Part shown: positions 42,644 to 52,323 of the stretch, one piece after another
Layout of the letters: the number at the start of each line of letters is the position of its first letter
Position numbering within the stretch: position 1 is the first letter of the stretch
Source: Lewinellaceae bacterium
GTDB lineage: Bacteria > Bacteroidota > Bacteroidia > Chitinophagales > Saprospiraceae
Assembly (NCBI GenBank): GCA_020636355.1
Contig: JACJYB010000001.1
Location: forward strand, 744,001 to 808,000
Length of the DNA: 64,000 nucleotides
Direction: 5' to 3'
Notes under the pieces: model-generated
What the model was told of the DNA's origin: nothing
The model's input: only the letters and a program-made list of their open reading frames with translations
Database searches by the model: none
Made by a program: the position numbers and the translations under genes

Positions 42644-43789
42644 TTAATGCTTTTGTTGCTTCAAATATTTAATCACCGGGGTAAGTAAGACATCTTCCTG
42701 GTAGGGCTCCAGGACTTCCCGGGCTTTTTGAAAATAAGTAGGGCAGGTACCCCCAGAAAGCTTGAGGCAGGTCATTCCCCGGTTGAACCAGGTCAGTCCG
42801 ATTGCCTTCAATTGCCAGTCGAACAGCGATGAGGCATCTTTTATCTGGTCGAATTGAGCAATAGCCTGCGTGTAGCATGAATCAGCCCTTGCATAGCTGC
42901 CCTGACTGTACCACTCGTCTCCCAGCCCCTGGTAAGCTATACCATGGTCTGTTATGGCCTGATCCAGGTACCGCTGGTTGGCTGTAGTTGGTCTGAAACG
43001 ATAGACTCCCTGTTGGTACCATAAGCCCCTGTCTCCCTCTTCCATGTCCAGGTATTGGTTGAGCGTATCGATGTAAACATAGGGCGCCGGGCAGGGTGTC
43101 CGTAATGCTTGAGGATTTATCCGTACCGTCATTGCAAATTCCTCGGGTGACACCGGGCAATCCAGCAATTGAAACATCGGATGTTCCGGTAAATGATTAC
43201 GGACAAAAAGTTCGGGTGGCGTGCCGAAATAATCCTTGCCAGTCTGAATTTGAAAGGCGTCGTTGCCTTGCGGAGCACCGGATTGCCAGGTGGCATCCGC
43301 CAGGTACCACGTGCTGTCAATGCGAAATACATTCCAGGCATGATTGGGTTGTTCGGGCAATTGCGTCTCAGGCCAGCGAACAGGTCCGTATCCGGTTATC
43401 CGCAAGCAGGGAATGCCAGCTCGTTGGCATAATGCCTGATAGACGGTTGCATAATCCCAGCAGACTCCTTTTCCACGGGAGATAATGGCAATGGCCTGCC
43501 GGTTTTCCCAGTTTGCTTCCGGTCCGTCATTCAACTGATCGTAATACAGGTGGGTTGCGGTCCAGATGAAAAGTGCCCTGGCCTTGTCCTTTTCCGATTT
43601 GGCCCCCTGGGTGATCTGATTGGTGAGTTCGGTCAGGGACTGTCCCGCATAGCGAATGGCTTTTACTTGCCGGTCAAGCTTGCTCCAGTTGGATTGACTG
43701 TGTCCCGGGGTGAAATATGGCCAGCCGATCAGGAATATCCAAACGACTCCGGCGATCACTTCCTTTATCCACCGTAATTCGATGGACAT
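42644..43789 (-). CDS. Exported transglutaminase-like protein
   Basis: From the ATG at 43789 this product has 381 residues and a signal or anchor segment (ELRWIKEVIAGVVWIFLIGW). The transglutaminase core has the full triad: Cys in KGVCWDYATVYQALCQRAG, His in NHAWNVFRID, and Asp in YLADATWQSG. The C-terminal half has TPR-like helices (GSYARADSCYTQAIAQF). Such proteins act as proteases or scaffolds at the cell envelope. An ATG at 43825 would add 12 residues but would leave only 3 bp to the divergent MgtC-like start codon. Confidence 0.85.
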   Translation of the reverse strand: MSIELRWIKEVIAGVVWIFLIGWPYFTPGHSQSNWSKLDRQVKAIRYAGQSLTELTNQITQGAKSEKDKARALFIWTATHLYYDQLNDGPEANWENRQAIAIISRGKGVCWDYATVYQALCQRAGIPCLRITGYGPVRWPETQLPEQPNHAWNVFRIDSTWYLADATWQSGAPQGNDAFQIQTGKDYFGTPPELFVRNHLPEHPMFQLLDCPVSPEEFAMTVRINPQALRTPCPAPYVYIDTLNQYLDMEEGDRGLWYQQGVYRFRPTTANQRYLDQAITDHGIAYQGLGDEWYSQGSYARADSCYTQAIAQFDQIKDASSLFDWQLKAIGLTWFNRGMTCLKLSGGTCPTYFQKAREVLEPYQEDVLLTPVIKYLKQQKH

Positions 43790-43828
43790 TTGCTTGATTT
43801 GAGTATCTTCTGCCCGCAAACTCATGCT

Positions 43829-44284
43829 ATGGATTTAACAACATATTTGCATCGTTTGTTGCTCGCAATCGCTTGCGGAGTGGTCATCGGCCTGGAGCGG
43901 GAGTGGCGCAATAAAGCAGCCGGACTGAAGACCAATACGCTGGTAGCAGTTGGTTCAGCCATTTATGTTATGTTAGGTCAGGCGCTGATACGTGAAGGAC
44001 ATGATGACGTCACTCGCGTCCTGGGTCAGGTGGTGGTGGGCGTCGGATTTCTTGGCGCCGGGGTAATATTGCGTGCCGGCGGATCCGTCCATGGACTAAA
44101 TACGGCGGCAACGGTGTGGGTTACGGCCTCCATTGGCTGCATGGTTGGGTTTGGTTGGATTTGGCCGCCTTTAATCAGCGCCCTGCTCATTGTGCTGATC
44201 AACATCCTCATGCATTTTATCGAGGAACTATTTGATCGGCGAAATGCCGTAAATCGAGAAATAAAAAACAAAGAAAACATATGA
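43829..44284 (+). CDS. MgtC/SapB family membrane protein
   Basis: This 151-residue integral membrane protein has the family's N-terminal pattern (LLLAIACGVVIGLEREWRNKAAGLKTNTLV). Next come GVGFLGAGVILRAGG and NTAATVWVTASIGCMVGFG, giving about four membrane helices. The C-terminal cytoplasmic domain of long MgtC proteins is absent, as in many short homologues. MgtC proteins are linked to magnesium homeostasis and ATPase regulation. The ATG at 43829 is chosen over an upstream in-frame one at 43790 that would overlap the divergent gene. Its stop overlaps the start of the GH2 gene (ATGA). Confidence 0.88.
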   Translation: MDLTTYLHRLLLAIACGVVIGLEREWRNKAAGLKTNTLVAVGSAIYVMLGQALIREGHDDVTRVLGQVVVGVGFLGAGVILRAGGSVHGLNTAATVWVTASIGCMVGFGWIWPPLISALLIVLINILMHFIEELFDRRNAVNREIKNKENI

Positions 44285-47067
44285 TTTCCGACCGGAATTT
44301 TCGACAATGGCTGCGTACATTGACCCTGCAATATGGATTGGTCCTGGGAGTGGTTGCGGTGTCCTCCGGACAGCAGATCCCGCTGCCTGAACACCCGCGC
44401 CCGGACTGGGAGCGCCCGTCCTGGGTTAATTTAAACGGATCCTGGGATTTTGCTTTTGATCCTGCCAATACCGGAATATTTCAGCAATGGGATAAAGGAT
44501 TGCCCGGACATGGATTGTCGATTAATGTACCTTTCCCCTGGGGATCTGCCCTTTCAGGCGTGCCGGACTCTTCCGATATAGCCTGGTATCAACGTACCAT
44601 CCAGGTTGATCCGGGCTGGGAGGATAAAAAAACATTTCTGATCATAGGTGCCAGCGATTGGGAGACCACCGTGTGGCTCGATGGGAACCTGTTGGGTACG
44701 CACCAGGGCGGATATACCCCGTTTGAATTTGATTTGACGCCCTACGTGCATTATGGCGAGCCGCAAAAACTGGTGATCCGGGTGGATGATGTACGGCGCG
44801 ATTTTACGCTTTACGGAAAACAAGGCTATGGAAATGCCCGGGGATTATGGCAGACGGTATATCTCGAAGCAAGGGGACAAATGTTTCTGGATGCGGTCCA
44901 GTTCCATCCTGATATCGATCACCAGAAGGTGCAGGTTGTAGCATTTACAACCACACCGCCACAACATGCCATGCCGCTGGTCATTAAGATTTCCGGGATG
45001 GATCAAAACTTTAGTAAGCAAGTGGACTGGCCGGAAGGCAAAAGTAAATTGATCACTACCATCGATATGCCCGGGGCTAAACGCTGGGACCTGGAAAACC
45101 CGAATTTGTACAACGTATCGCTCAGTTTCGGGGAAGATGTGGTAACCAGTTATTTCGGTATGCGCAAGATTTCGGTGATGAATATGCCGGGGACCAATTA
45201 CCGGTACGTAGCGTTGAATAACCAACCCATTTATCTGCAGCTTACGCTGGACCAGTCTTACCATCCGGAAGGCTTTTATACTTTCCCTTCCGATCAATTT
45301 ATGCGTGAAGAAATCGAACGCTCCAAATCCATCGGTCTGAATGGCATCCGTACCCATATCAAGGTGGATATTCCCCGCAAATTGTATTGGGCGGATAAGT
45401 TGGGACTGTTGGTTATGTCCGATTTACCAAACTTCTGGGGCGAACCAACTGCAGAAGCCAAAGCAGAGTCCACCCACACCCTGCACGAGATGATCAAGCG
45501 GGACTTTAACCATCCGGCGATATTCTCCTGGATCGTCTTTAATGAAACATGGGGATTGTTTAGTGAAGTGGAAGAGAATGGTAAGCTGGTTCGCCGTTAC
45601 CTCAAAGAGACTCAGGACTGGGTTGCCTCCATGTATTATTTGGCTAAATCACTGGATCAGACCAGGCTCGTGGAAGACAATTCCATCTGTTGCGGCCGCG
45701 GACATACGGAGACCGACCTCAATTCCTGGCATATGTACCTGCCCGGCTGGGAGTGGGAATCAACGCTCAAGGAAATTACCGATAGCACTTATTCGGGTAG
45801 CGGATACTTCTTTGAAGATGGATTTACTCAGGGAACGCAACCGCTGTTCAATTCGGAATGTGGCAATGTTTGGGGATACGATGGCAGTACGGGAGATGTT
45901 GACTGGAGCTGGGACTATCATAAAATGATAAATGCATTCCGGATGTTTCCTAAGAACTCCGGATGGTTGTATACGGAACATCATGATGTGATCAACGAAT
46001 GGAATGGTTACTGGCGATTCGACCGTACCCAAAAATTTACCGGGGTCGAGGAGATGGTACCGGGGATGACCCTGAATGATTGGCATGACAAATACTACCT
46101 AAGTGCAGGTATTGACATATGCCGTGAAGTCATGGCCGGAGGGAATGTGGACATCCCTTTATTTGCCAGCTTTATGACAGGGGATGTACCGGAAGGCTTA
46201 ATCCTGGAATGGAATGTCACGGGCACTAATACGATCGGCGATCCGGTTAGCGGACCCACTGGCACGTTGCGCATTCCTTCAAAACCCTGGATGCAGCAAT
46301 CCGTTGGGCCGCTTAAAGTGACCATGCCGGATGAACCCGGTGTATATACGCTGGCCTGGGTGCTCAAAGCCGGAGATGACGCTTCACTACACCGCAATTT
46401 TTTAAATTTTATCGTATACGGTAAAGAAAAGGTTGCCCGGGTCATAGACATCCCGGCAAAAGATTTTTCAGCATCGGATTGGTCGGTAAAACAATGGGAT
46501 GTCCTTGACGGCAAAAAAGAAAATGGAGCCGGTCATGGTTACTTCGAATACCGGATCCTGATCCCAGCGGATCTCTCCTTGAACGGATCGACGGATATCT
46601 ATTTTCAGGCAGAAGTGGGCGCTAAAGAATTATTTGCCAAAGATCGTGATGAAGCCTTGGTCAAGGATATGGACTACATGCTGGGAGCCCGGGTGGAAAA
46701 CAGCAAAAATTCGAATGCATATCCCATGACCGATGAGATGACCTTTCCCGGAGAAGTGCGCGTAAAAATAAACGGGGTTGCTGCCGGCAGTATGAAATTG
46801 CCTGATGACCCTGCTGACCATCGAGGCGTACTTTCCTGGCACCATCAGCTGCGCGACCGCAAGTTGCGGGAAGCCGGTTCCTACGGATATTACCTGCGGA
46901 TCCCAATCGAGAAGTCCGCATTGCGGCGTGCTCAGAAGACCGGCTATCTCAATGTGCGTCTGGAAGCTCCGGGTGAGGCAGGTCTGGCCATCTATGGAAA
47001 TGAATTTGGCAGGTATATGTTAAATCCGGGCATTGTGGTGAAGTATAAGAAGAAGATTGAGGGGTAA
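44281..47067 (+). CDS. GH2 family beta-galactosidase-like enzyme
   Basis: This 928-residue enzyme has a short hydrophobic N-terminus (LRTLTLQYGLVLGVVAVSSG). The GH2 sugar-binding domain (WVNLNGSWDFAF) and an Ig-like domain follow. The catalytic barrel has the acid/base Glu422 in FNETWG and a probable nucleophile Glu526 in FNSECGN. Long C-terminal beta regions complete it. It belongs to the branch of GH2 that includes beta-galactosidases and beta-glucuronidases with unassigned specificity. Its ATG overlaps the stop of the MgtC-like gene by 4 bp, so the two are translationally coupled. The tandem repeat array begins 23 bp after its stop. Confidence 0.93.
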   Translation: MISDRNFRQWLRTLTLQYGLVLGVVAVSSGQQIPLPEHPRPDWERPSWVNLNGSWDFAFDPANTGIFQQWDKGLPGHGLSINVPFPWGSALSGVPDSSDIAWYQRTIQVDPGWEDKKTFLIIGASDWETTVWLDGNLLGTHQGGYTPFEFDLTPYVHYGEPQKLVIRVDDVRRDFTLYGKQGYGNARGLWQTVYLEARGQMFLDAVQFHPDIDHQKVQVVAFTTTPPQHAMPLVIKISGMDQNFSKQVDWPEGKSKLITTIDMPGAKRWDLENPNLYNVSLSFGEDVVTSYFGMRKISVMNMPGTNYRYVALNNQPIYLQLTLDQSYHPEGFYTFPSDQFMREEIERSKSIGLNGIRTHIKVDIPRKLYWADKLGLLVMSDLPNFWGEPTAEAKAESTHTLHEMIKRDFNHPAIFSWIVFNETWGLFSEVEENGKLVRRYLKETQDWVASMYYLAKSLDQTRLVEDNSICCGRGHTETDLNSWHMYLPGWEWESTLKEITDSTYSGSGYFFEDGFTQGTQPLFNSECGNVWGYDGSTGDVDWSWDYHKMINAFRMFPKNSGWLYTEHHDVINEWNGYWRFDRTQKFTGVEEMVPGMTLNDWHDKYYLSAGIDICREVMAGGNVDIPLFASFMTGDVPEGLILEWNVTGTNTIGDPVSGPTGTLRIPSKPWMQQSVGPLKVTMPDEPGVYTLAWVLKAGDDASLHRNFLNFIVYGKEKVARVIDIPAKDFSASDWSVKQWDVLDGKKENGAGHGYFEYRILIPADLSLNGSTDIYFQAEVGAKELFAKDRDEALVKDMDYMLGARVENSKNSNAYPMTDEMTFPGEVRVKINGVAAGSMKLPDDPADHRGVLSWHHQLRDRKLREAGSYGYYLRIPIEKSALRRAQKTGYLNVRLEAPGEAGLAIYGNEFGRYMLNPGIVVKYKKKIEG

Positions 47068-47090
47068 AAGAAGCATCAGGGGTAACCCAA

Positions 47091-48605
47091 AGGAACAATG
47101 ATACTACCTTCCCGGGAGGGGAAGGACGGGTCTTTACTAACTGGTAAATTCGCTGTTCGTTGTTCGTCGTTCGTTGTTTGCTGATCACCCGCAACGTAAA
47201 CACGTACATACGTATACACGTAATCAGAGATCTCTCCGTGCGCCACTTTCAGTTGGCTTAGTCGAGATGACTGGTGGTAAGAAAGCTATTCGCTAATTAC
47301 ACCGGTTTTTTGAATTTTGGAATTCAGGAAAGAGTTCTCCATTCCAAAGGAACGATGATATTCCCTTCCCGGGAGGGGAAGGAAAGGGGTGGGTTTTTCG
47401 AACCTGCAAAGTAAGCATGCGAAACTTAGTGCTCCGATGTGTCCTAAGTGCCTTAGTGGTAAATTCGCTGTTCGTTGTTCGCTGTTCGTTGATCACCGGC
47501 AACGTAAACACGTAAATACGTAAACACGTAATCAGAGATCTCTCCGTGCACCACTTTCAGTTGGCTTAGTCGAGATGACAGGTGGGATGAAAGCTATTCG
47601 CTAATTGCGCCGGTTTTTTGAATTTTGGAATTCAGGAAAGAGTTCTCCATTCCAAAGGAAGGATGATATTCCTCTCCCTGGAGGGGAAAGCCTGGCCTTT
47701 TCTAACTGATAAATTCGCTGTTCGTTGTTCGTCGTTCGTTGTTTGCTGATCACCGGCAACATAAACACGTAAACACGTAACTATGTCAACACGTAATCAG
47801 AGATCTCTCCATGCGCCATTTTCAGTTGGCTTAGTCGAGATGACAGGTGGTAAGAAAGCTATTCGCTAATTGCGCCGGTTTTTCGTGTTTTTGGAATTCA
47901 GGAAAGAGTTCTCCATTCCAAAGGAACGATGATATTCCACTCCCGGGAGGGGAAGGAAAGGGGTGGGTATTTCTAACTTCAAAGTAAGCATGCGAAACTT
48001 AGTGCTCCGATGTGTCCTAAGTGCCTTAGTGGTGAATTTACTGTTCATTGTTTGTCGTTTTTTGTTTGTTGATCACCGGCAACGTAAACACGTAAATACG
48101 TAAACACGTAATCAGAGATCTCTCCGTGCGCCACTTTCAGTTGGCTTAGTCGAGATGACAGGTGGTAAGAAAGCTATTCGCTAATTGCGCCGGTTTTTCG
48201 AGTTTTTGGAATTCAGGAAAGAGTTCTCCATTCCAAAGGAACGATGATATTCCCCTCCTCGGAGGGGAAGGAAAGGGGTGGGTTTTTCGAACTTCAAAGT
48301 AGCATGCGATACTTAGTGCTCCGATGTGTCCTAGGTGCCTTAGTGGTAAATTTACTGTTCATTGTTTGTCGTTTGTTGTTTGCTGGCGGCGAAAACACGG
48401 AAATACGGCAACACGTCAACACGTAATCAGAGATCTCTCCGTGCGCCACTTTCAGTTAGCTTAGTCGAGATGACAGGTGGTAAGAAAGCTATTCGCTAAT
48501 TGCGCCGGTTTTTCGAGTTTTTGGAATTAAGGAAAGAGTTCTCCATTCCAAAGGAACGATGATATTCCCCTCCTCGGAGGGGAAGGAAAGGGGTGGGTTT
48601 TTCGA
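47091..48605. repeat. Array of five composite tandem repeats plus a partial sixth
   Basis: Units start at 47091, 47348, 47656, 47922 and 48237 (lengths 257, 308, 266, 315 and 315), with a partial sixth from 48552. Each contains, in order: a C/G hairpin (for example TTCCCCTCC-TC-GGAGGGGAA), a GTTCGTTGTTCG-type microrepeat, ACGTAAACACGTAAA microrepeats, AGAGATCTCT with GGCTTAGTCGAGATGAC, TATTCGCTAATTGCG, and GGAAAGAGTTCTCCATT. Units 1 and 3 lack an internal segment of about 50 bp (TTAGTGCTCCGATGTGTCC ... CCTTAGTGG) that units 2, 4 and 5 carry. Related text (CTTTGTGACCTTCGTGCC) appears once more at 48628-48656. Short frames inside the array are not credible genes. No spacers interrupt it, so it is not CRISPR. 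Confidence 0.9.
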
Positions 48606-48807
48606 ATTGCAAAATAGGAATACAATACTTTGTGACCTTCGTGCCTTTGTGGTTAAAATGCAATACCCTTTACGCTTTTCGTACGAAGCATATTACTTCA
48701 TTCAATGAGTGCCCTCCAGACCTGAGTATGTACAATTCCGCCCGGTGGACTACCACCCTTATCCATTTCCCAATTAACTTGCTTACCTTGTTGCAAATCA
48801 TTCCGGT

Positions 48808-50340
48808 ATGAGAAAATTAATTCTGCTCCTCTTTCTAGGCCCATGTTTGTTAGCTCAGGATGTCCGCTTGCCGCGCAGTACTCCTGAAAAAGAAGGGGTG
48901 CATTCGGAAGGTATCCTGCAGTTTTTGGATGCGGCGGAGTCTGTGTCTTCGAAAGGCATCCAGTTCCATAGCATGATGCTATTACGGCATGGCAAAGTAG
49001 TCGCTGAAGGTTGGTGGTCCCCCTATCGATCGGACCTGAAACATACCATGTATTCGGTGAGTAAAAGTTATACGGCTACTGCGATTGGATTTGCTGTGGC
49101 TGAGGGCAGGATGACGGTAAATGACCCGGTTATTTCTTTTTTCCCGGATCTGTTGCCGGATACCATCAGTCCGCATCTGGCCGCCATGAAAGTGAAAGAC
49201 CTGCTGAGCATGAGTGGGGGATATGAAAAAGAGCCAAACCAGATCGTGACGGGAGACGACTGGGTGAAGAATTTCTTGGCTGCTCCGGTTCCATTAGAGC
49301 CCGGGACCCATTTTCTCTACAATTCCATGGGCACCTATGTACTGTCTGCTATTGTCACGAAAGTAACCGGTCAGACCGCCCTTGAATATTTACAGCCCCG
49401 CTTATTTGACCCCTTAGGGATCCATGGCCTGGACTGGGAGACCAGTCCTGCGGGTATCAACACGGGAGGCTGGGGATTGCGCCAGCGCACCGAGGATATG
49501 GCAAAATTCGGTCAGCTCTTTTTGCAACGTGGCAAATGGGGAGGGCAACAAATATTGCCTATGGGTTGGGTTGAGGAAGCCAGTAGTCGTAAGATCTGGC
49601 AAAATCCGGATGCTACCCAGGCACAGAAAGACTCCAGCGACTGGTTGCAGGGTTATTGTTATCAAATGTGGAGAGGGCGTCATGACAGTTACCGGGGTGA
49701 CGGGGCCATGGGGCAATTCATCATCATCCTGCCCGAGAAAGACGCAGTCATCATTACTACGGCAGAAGTCAATGACATGCAAAAAGAATTCAACCTGATC
49801 TGGAAATACCTCTATAATGCAATATCAGACCAGAACGTTTTGCCCGAATCGAAAGCATGCGTCGCCTTGGCCGATCGGCTAGCTCAACTGGGTTATGAAC
49901 CTTTGTCGGGGATAGTAAATCCGGCAATGGAGCAGAAACTGTCGGGAAGGACTTTGAAATTTGCAGAAAATGGGATAGGCTATGAATCCATGCGGCTGGT
50001 TTTTGCAAAAGATCATTCGTTTGTTCAATTTCAGCAAGAAGAACAGAATTACCGGATCCGGATCGGAAATGGAACATGGGCGCTGGACAATACCATCCGA
50101 AAGGGTCCTTACCTGGTAGCCCGGGCTGCTAATAATATGGAAGGCCTTCCGCCATTTCAAACAGCGAGCAGTTATTATTGGGAGGACGAGCATACCTTAA
50201 AGTTGTTGCTCCGGTACATTGATAGTCCTCATACGGAGTTTATTACGTTATCCTTTGCAGGGGACGACGCCGAAGTTACCTTCAGCCACTCCTTCCTGGG
50301 CAACAATCCTCCAGAAAAATTAATGGTTCATTTGGAGTGA
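48808..50340 (+). CDS. Serine hydrolase of the beta-lactamase (class C) fold
   Basis: This 510-residue exported protein (signal MRKLILLLFLGPCLLAQ) has the penicillin-binding-protein-like active site: SxxK at Ser83-Lys86 (SVSK), a Tyr motif in FLYNSMGTY, and a late HDSYRGDGAMGQ region near the third-motif position. An additional C-terminal beta domain of about 130 residues begins near SGIVNPAMEQK. Such proteins act as esterases, D-amino-acid peptidases or lactonases; true beta-lactamase activity is unlikely. It lies downstream of the repeat array with no clear promoter found. Confidence 0.9.
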   Translation: MRKLILLLFLGPCLLAQDVRLPRSTPEKEGVHSEGILQFLDAAESVSSKGIQFHSMMLLRHGKVVAEGWWSPYRSDLKHTMYSVSKSYTATAIGFAVAEGRMTVNDPVISFFPDLLPDTISPHLAAMKVKDLLSMSGGYEKEPNQIVTGDDWVKNFLAAPVPLEPGTHFLYNSMGTYVLSAIVTKVTGQTALEYLQPRLFDPLGIHGLDWETSPAGINTGGWGLRQRTEDMAKFGQLFLQRGKWGGQQILPMGWVEEASSRKIWQNPDATQAQKDSSDWLQGYCYQMWRGRHDSYRGDGAMGQFIIILPEKDAVIITTAEVNDMQKEFNLIWKYLYNAISDQNVLPESKACVALADRLAQLGYEPLSGIVNPAMEQKLSGRTLKFAENGIGYESMRLVFAKDHSFVQFQQEEQNYRIRIGNGTWALDNTIRKGPYLVARAANNMEGLPPFQTASSYYWEDEHTLKLLLRYIDSPHTEFITLSFAGDDAEVTFSHSFLGNNPPEKLMVHLE

Positions 50341-50571
50341 TGCGACCTTTCTATAGCGCACTTCGAATTTGCATGCTTCCCGTACCACTTGGTGGTTTTT
50401 TCTTTAAGTCCAATTAAGTAATTGACTTCCAGATGATTGTGATCTGAGTTGCCGATAAATTGAGTGACCAGGTCATCCGGGCAGTTAGCCAGGTGGAGAA
50501 TGGGAAGGAAATAAAGACCTTTCTTTTGAAAGGAAAATGTCTAATTTTCGATTCTTTTTAATTCAGACGCC

Positions 50572-52323
50572 ATGTCGAACACCCGGTCGCAAGGTAAAAC
50601 CAAAGCAAAGTCCCCTGGTATTTTTAGCCTCTTAAAGCCTTATCAGGGGCTTATCGTCTTATTGTTGGTGTTTGCTCTCTTGGGCAATTCCATCAACCTG
50701 ATCTTACCGAAGATCATTGCTTCGGCCATCGATTCCTATCCGGATAACTACCGACTCCAATCCATCCTGACTCGGTATATCGGGGCAGCACTCGCCGTAT
50801 TTGTTTTCACCTGGTTGCAGGGAATTGTGCAGGTCTATGCATCCGAGAAAGTTGCCCGTGATTTGCGCACCTCGCTGTCCAAGAAAATTTCCAGGCAAAG
50901 CAGTGCATTCATCGAGAAATCCAATCCGTCAAAATTGCTGACAAACCTAACTGCAGATGTCGACTCCATTAAGACCTTTGTGTCACAGGCGATTGTTTCC
51001 ATCGTTTCATCCCTCATCATTATCATTGGCGCCAGTATCCTTTTATTTTCAATTGACTGGAAACTGGCTTTGGCCATTGTAGCGATCATTCCAATCATCG
51101 GAGGCGCTTTTGCCATTGTATTAAAAAAAGTGCGTGCGATATTTATCCAGAGCCGGGCAGTGGTCGACCGGTTAAATAAAATTATCAACGAAAGCATCCT
51201 TGGTGCCGCGTTGATCCGGGTGATCAATTCGCAACAACCGGAATATGTAAAGTTTTTAGATGCAAATACCAAAGCCAAGGATTACGGGATGAGTATCCTC
51301 AAACTATTTGCGACCCTGATACCCATTATCGTACTTACGGCGAATTTTGCATCCTTGTCCATACTGGTTCTTGGGGGGCATTTTGTTATCCAGGAGAGTA
51401 TGACCATCGGTGACTTTGCTGCTTTCAACAGCTATCTCTCCATGTTGATTTTTCCCATTTTAGTCATCGGATTCATGAGCAATGTGATCGCACAGGCTAC
51501 AGCGAGTTATCATCGCATTGATGGCGTTCTGCACGCACCGGATCCGGTAGACCATGCCACCGTGGCCGCTCCATTGGAAGGGAAGATCGAGCTGAGCCAT
51601 GTCTCGCTAAATTATGGCGATAAAATTGCGCTGCAGGACATCTCATTCCAGGTCTTACCAGGCACTACGCTGGCTGTAATTGGCCCTACTGCAGCAGGTA
51701 AGACTCAATTGTTATACCTATTGACCGGACTGCTTCCGCCGACTTCCGGAAAAATCTATTTTGATGGCCATGAGTTGGAGTCCTATGTTAAGGAAGAGTT
51801 TTATCGTCAGGTAGGATTCGTTTTTCAGGACAGTATTTTATTCAATATGAGCATTCGTGAAAATATTGCATTCAGTAATGAAGTCACGGATGAATTGTTG
51901 GAGAAAGCAATTGTCACCGCCGAATTAAGAGAATTCATCAATTCACTTCCGGATAAATTGGATACGATCGTATCAGAGCGGGGAACCTCCTTATCCGGTG
52001 GCCAAAAACAGCGTTTAATGCTGGCTCGAGCACTCGCCATTAATCCCAGGATTTTGTTGCTGGATGACTTTACGGCACGGGTTGATACCAGTACGGAGAC
52101 CCGGATCTTGAAAAATTTGAGGCAGAATTACCCGGGAATCACGCTGATCTCTGTCACTCAGAAAATTGCGACCGCAGAACTATTTGACCAGATCATCGTG
52201 CTGATGGAAGGTGAAATCGTTGCCCGGGGTGTACATCAGGACTTGCTCAAGGAAAGTCTGGAGTACGTACAGATTTATAATTCACAACAAAGTACCAGCA
52301 ATTATGAGTTACAATCTCAATGA
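50572..52323 (+). CDS. ABC exporter subunit with degenerate ATP site
   Basis: This 583-residue half-transporter has six membrane segments (about 25-310) and one nucleotide-binding domain. Walker A is GPTAAGKT (371-378), and the signature LSGGQ starts at 474. The usual catalytic Glu after Walker B is Asp499 (LLLDDFTA), and the H-loop His is Gln530 (VTQK). Its gene overlaps the start of the second ABC gene by 20 bp. In heterodimeric exporters one subunit carries just this degenerate site, paired with the partner's altered signature. The substrate is unknown; lipid or drug export is typical. Confidence 0.93.
   Translation: MSNTRSQGKTKAKSPGIFSLLKPYQGLIVLLLVFALLGNSINLILPKIIASAIDSYPDNYRLQSILTRYIGAALAVFVFTWLQGIVQVYASEKVARDLRTSLSKKISRQSSAFIEKSNPSKLLTNLTADVDSIKTFVSQAIVSIVSSLIIIIGASILLFSIDWKLALAIVAIIPIIGGAFAIVLKKVRAIFIQSRAVVDRLNKIINESILGAALIRVINSQQPEYVKFLDANTKAKDYGMSILKLFATLIPIIVLTANFASLSILVLGGHFVIQESMTIGDFAAFNSYLSMLIFPILVIGFMSNVIAQATASYHRIDGVLHAPDPVDHATVAAPLEGKIELSHVSLNYGDKIALQDISFQVLPGTTLAVIGPTAAGKTQLLYLLTGLLPPTSGKIYFDGHELESYVKEEFYRQVGFVFQDSILFNMSIRENIAFSNEVTDELLEKAIVTAELREFINSLPDKLDTIVSERGTSLSGGQKQRLMLARALAINPRILLLDDFTARVDTSTETRILKNLRQNYPGITLISVTQKIATAELFDQIIVLMEGEIVARGVHQDLLKESLEYVQIYNSQQSTSNYELQSQ

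Noticed and set aside
47866..48048. Short frames inside tandem repeat units
   Set aside because: They recur only because the DNA repeats, are disrupted between units and have no protein-like features.
47091..48605. CRISPR-like array in the repeat region
   Set aside because: The repeated units are 257-315 bp and contiguous, with no unique spacers between short repeats and no cas genes nearby.
50331..50552. About 70 open codons on the minus strand between the serine hydrolase and ABC genes
   Set aside because: There is no ATG, GTG or TTG start in a suitable place and no recognised similarity; a run of this length can occur by chance. It could be the end of a decayed gene.
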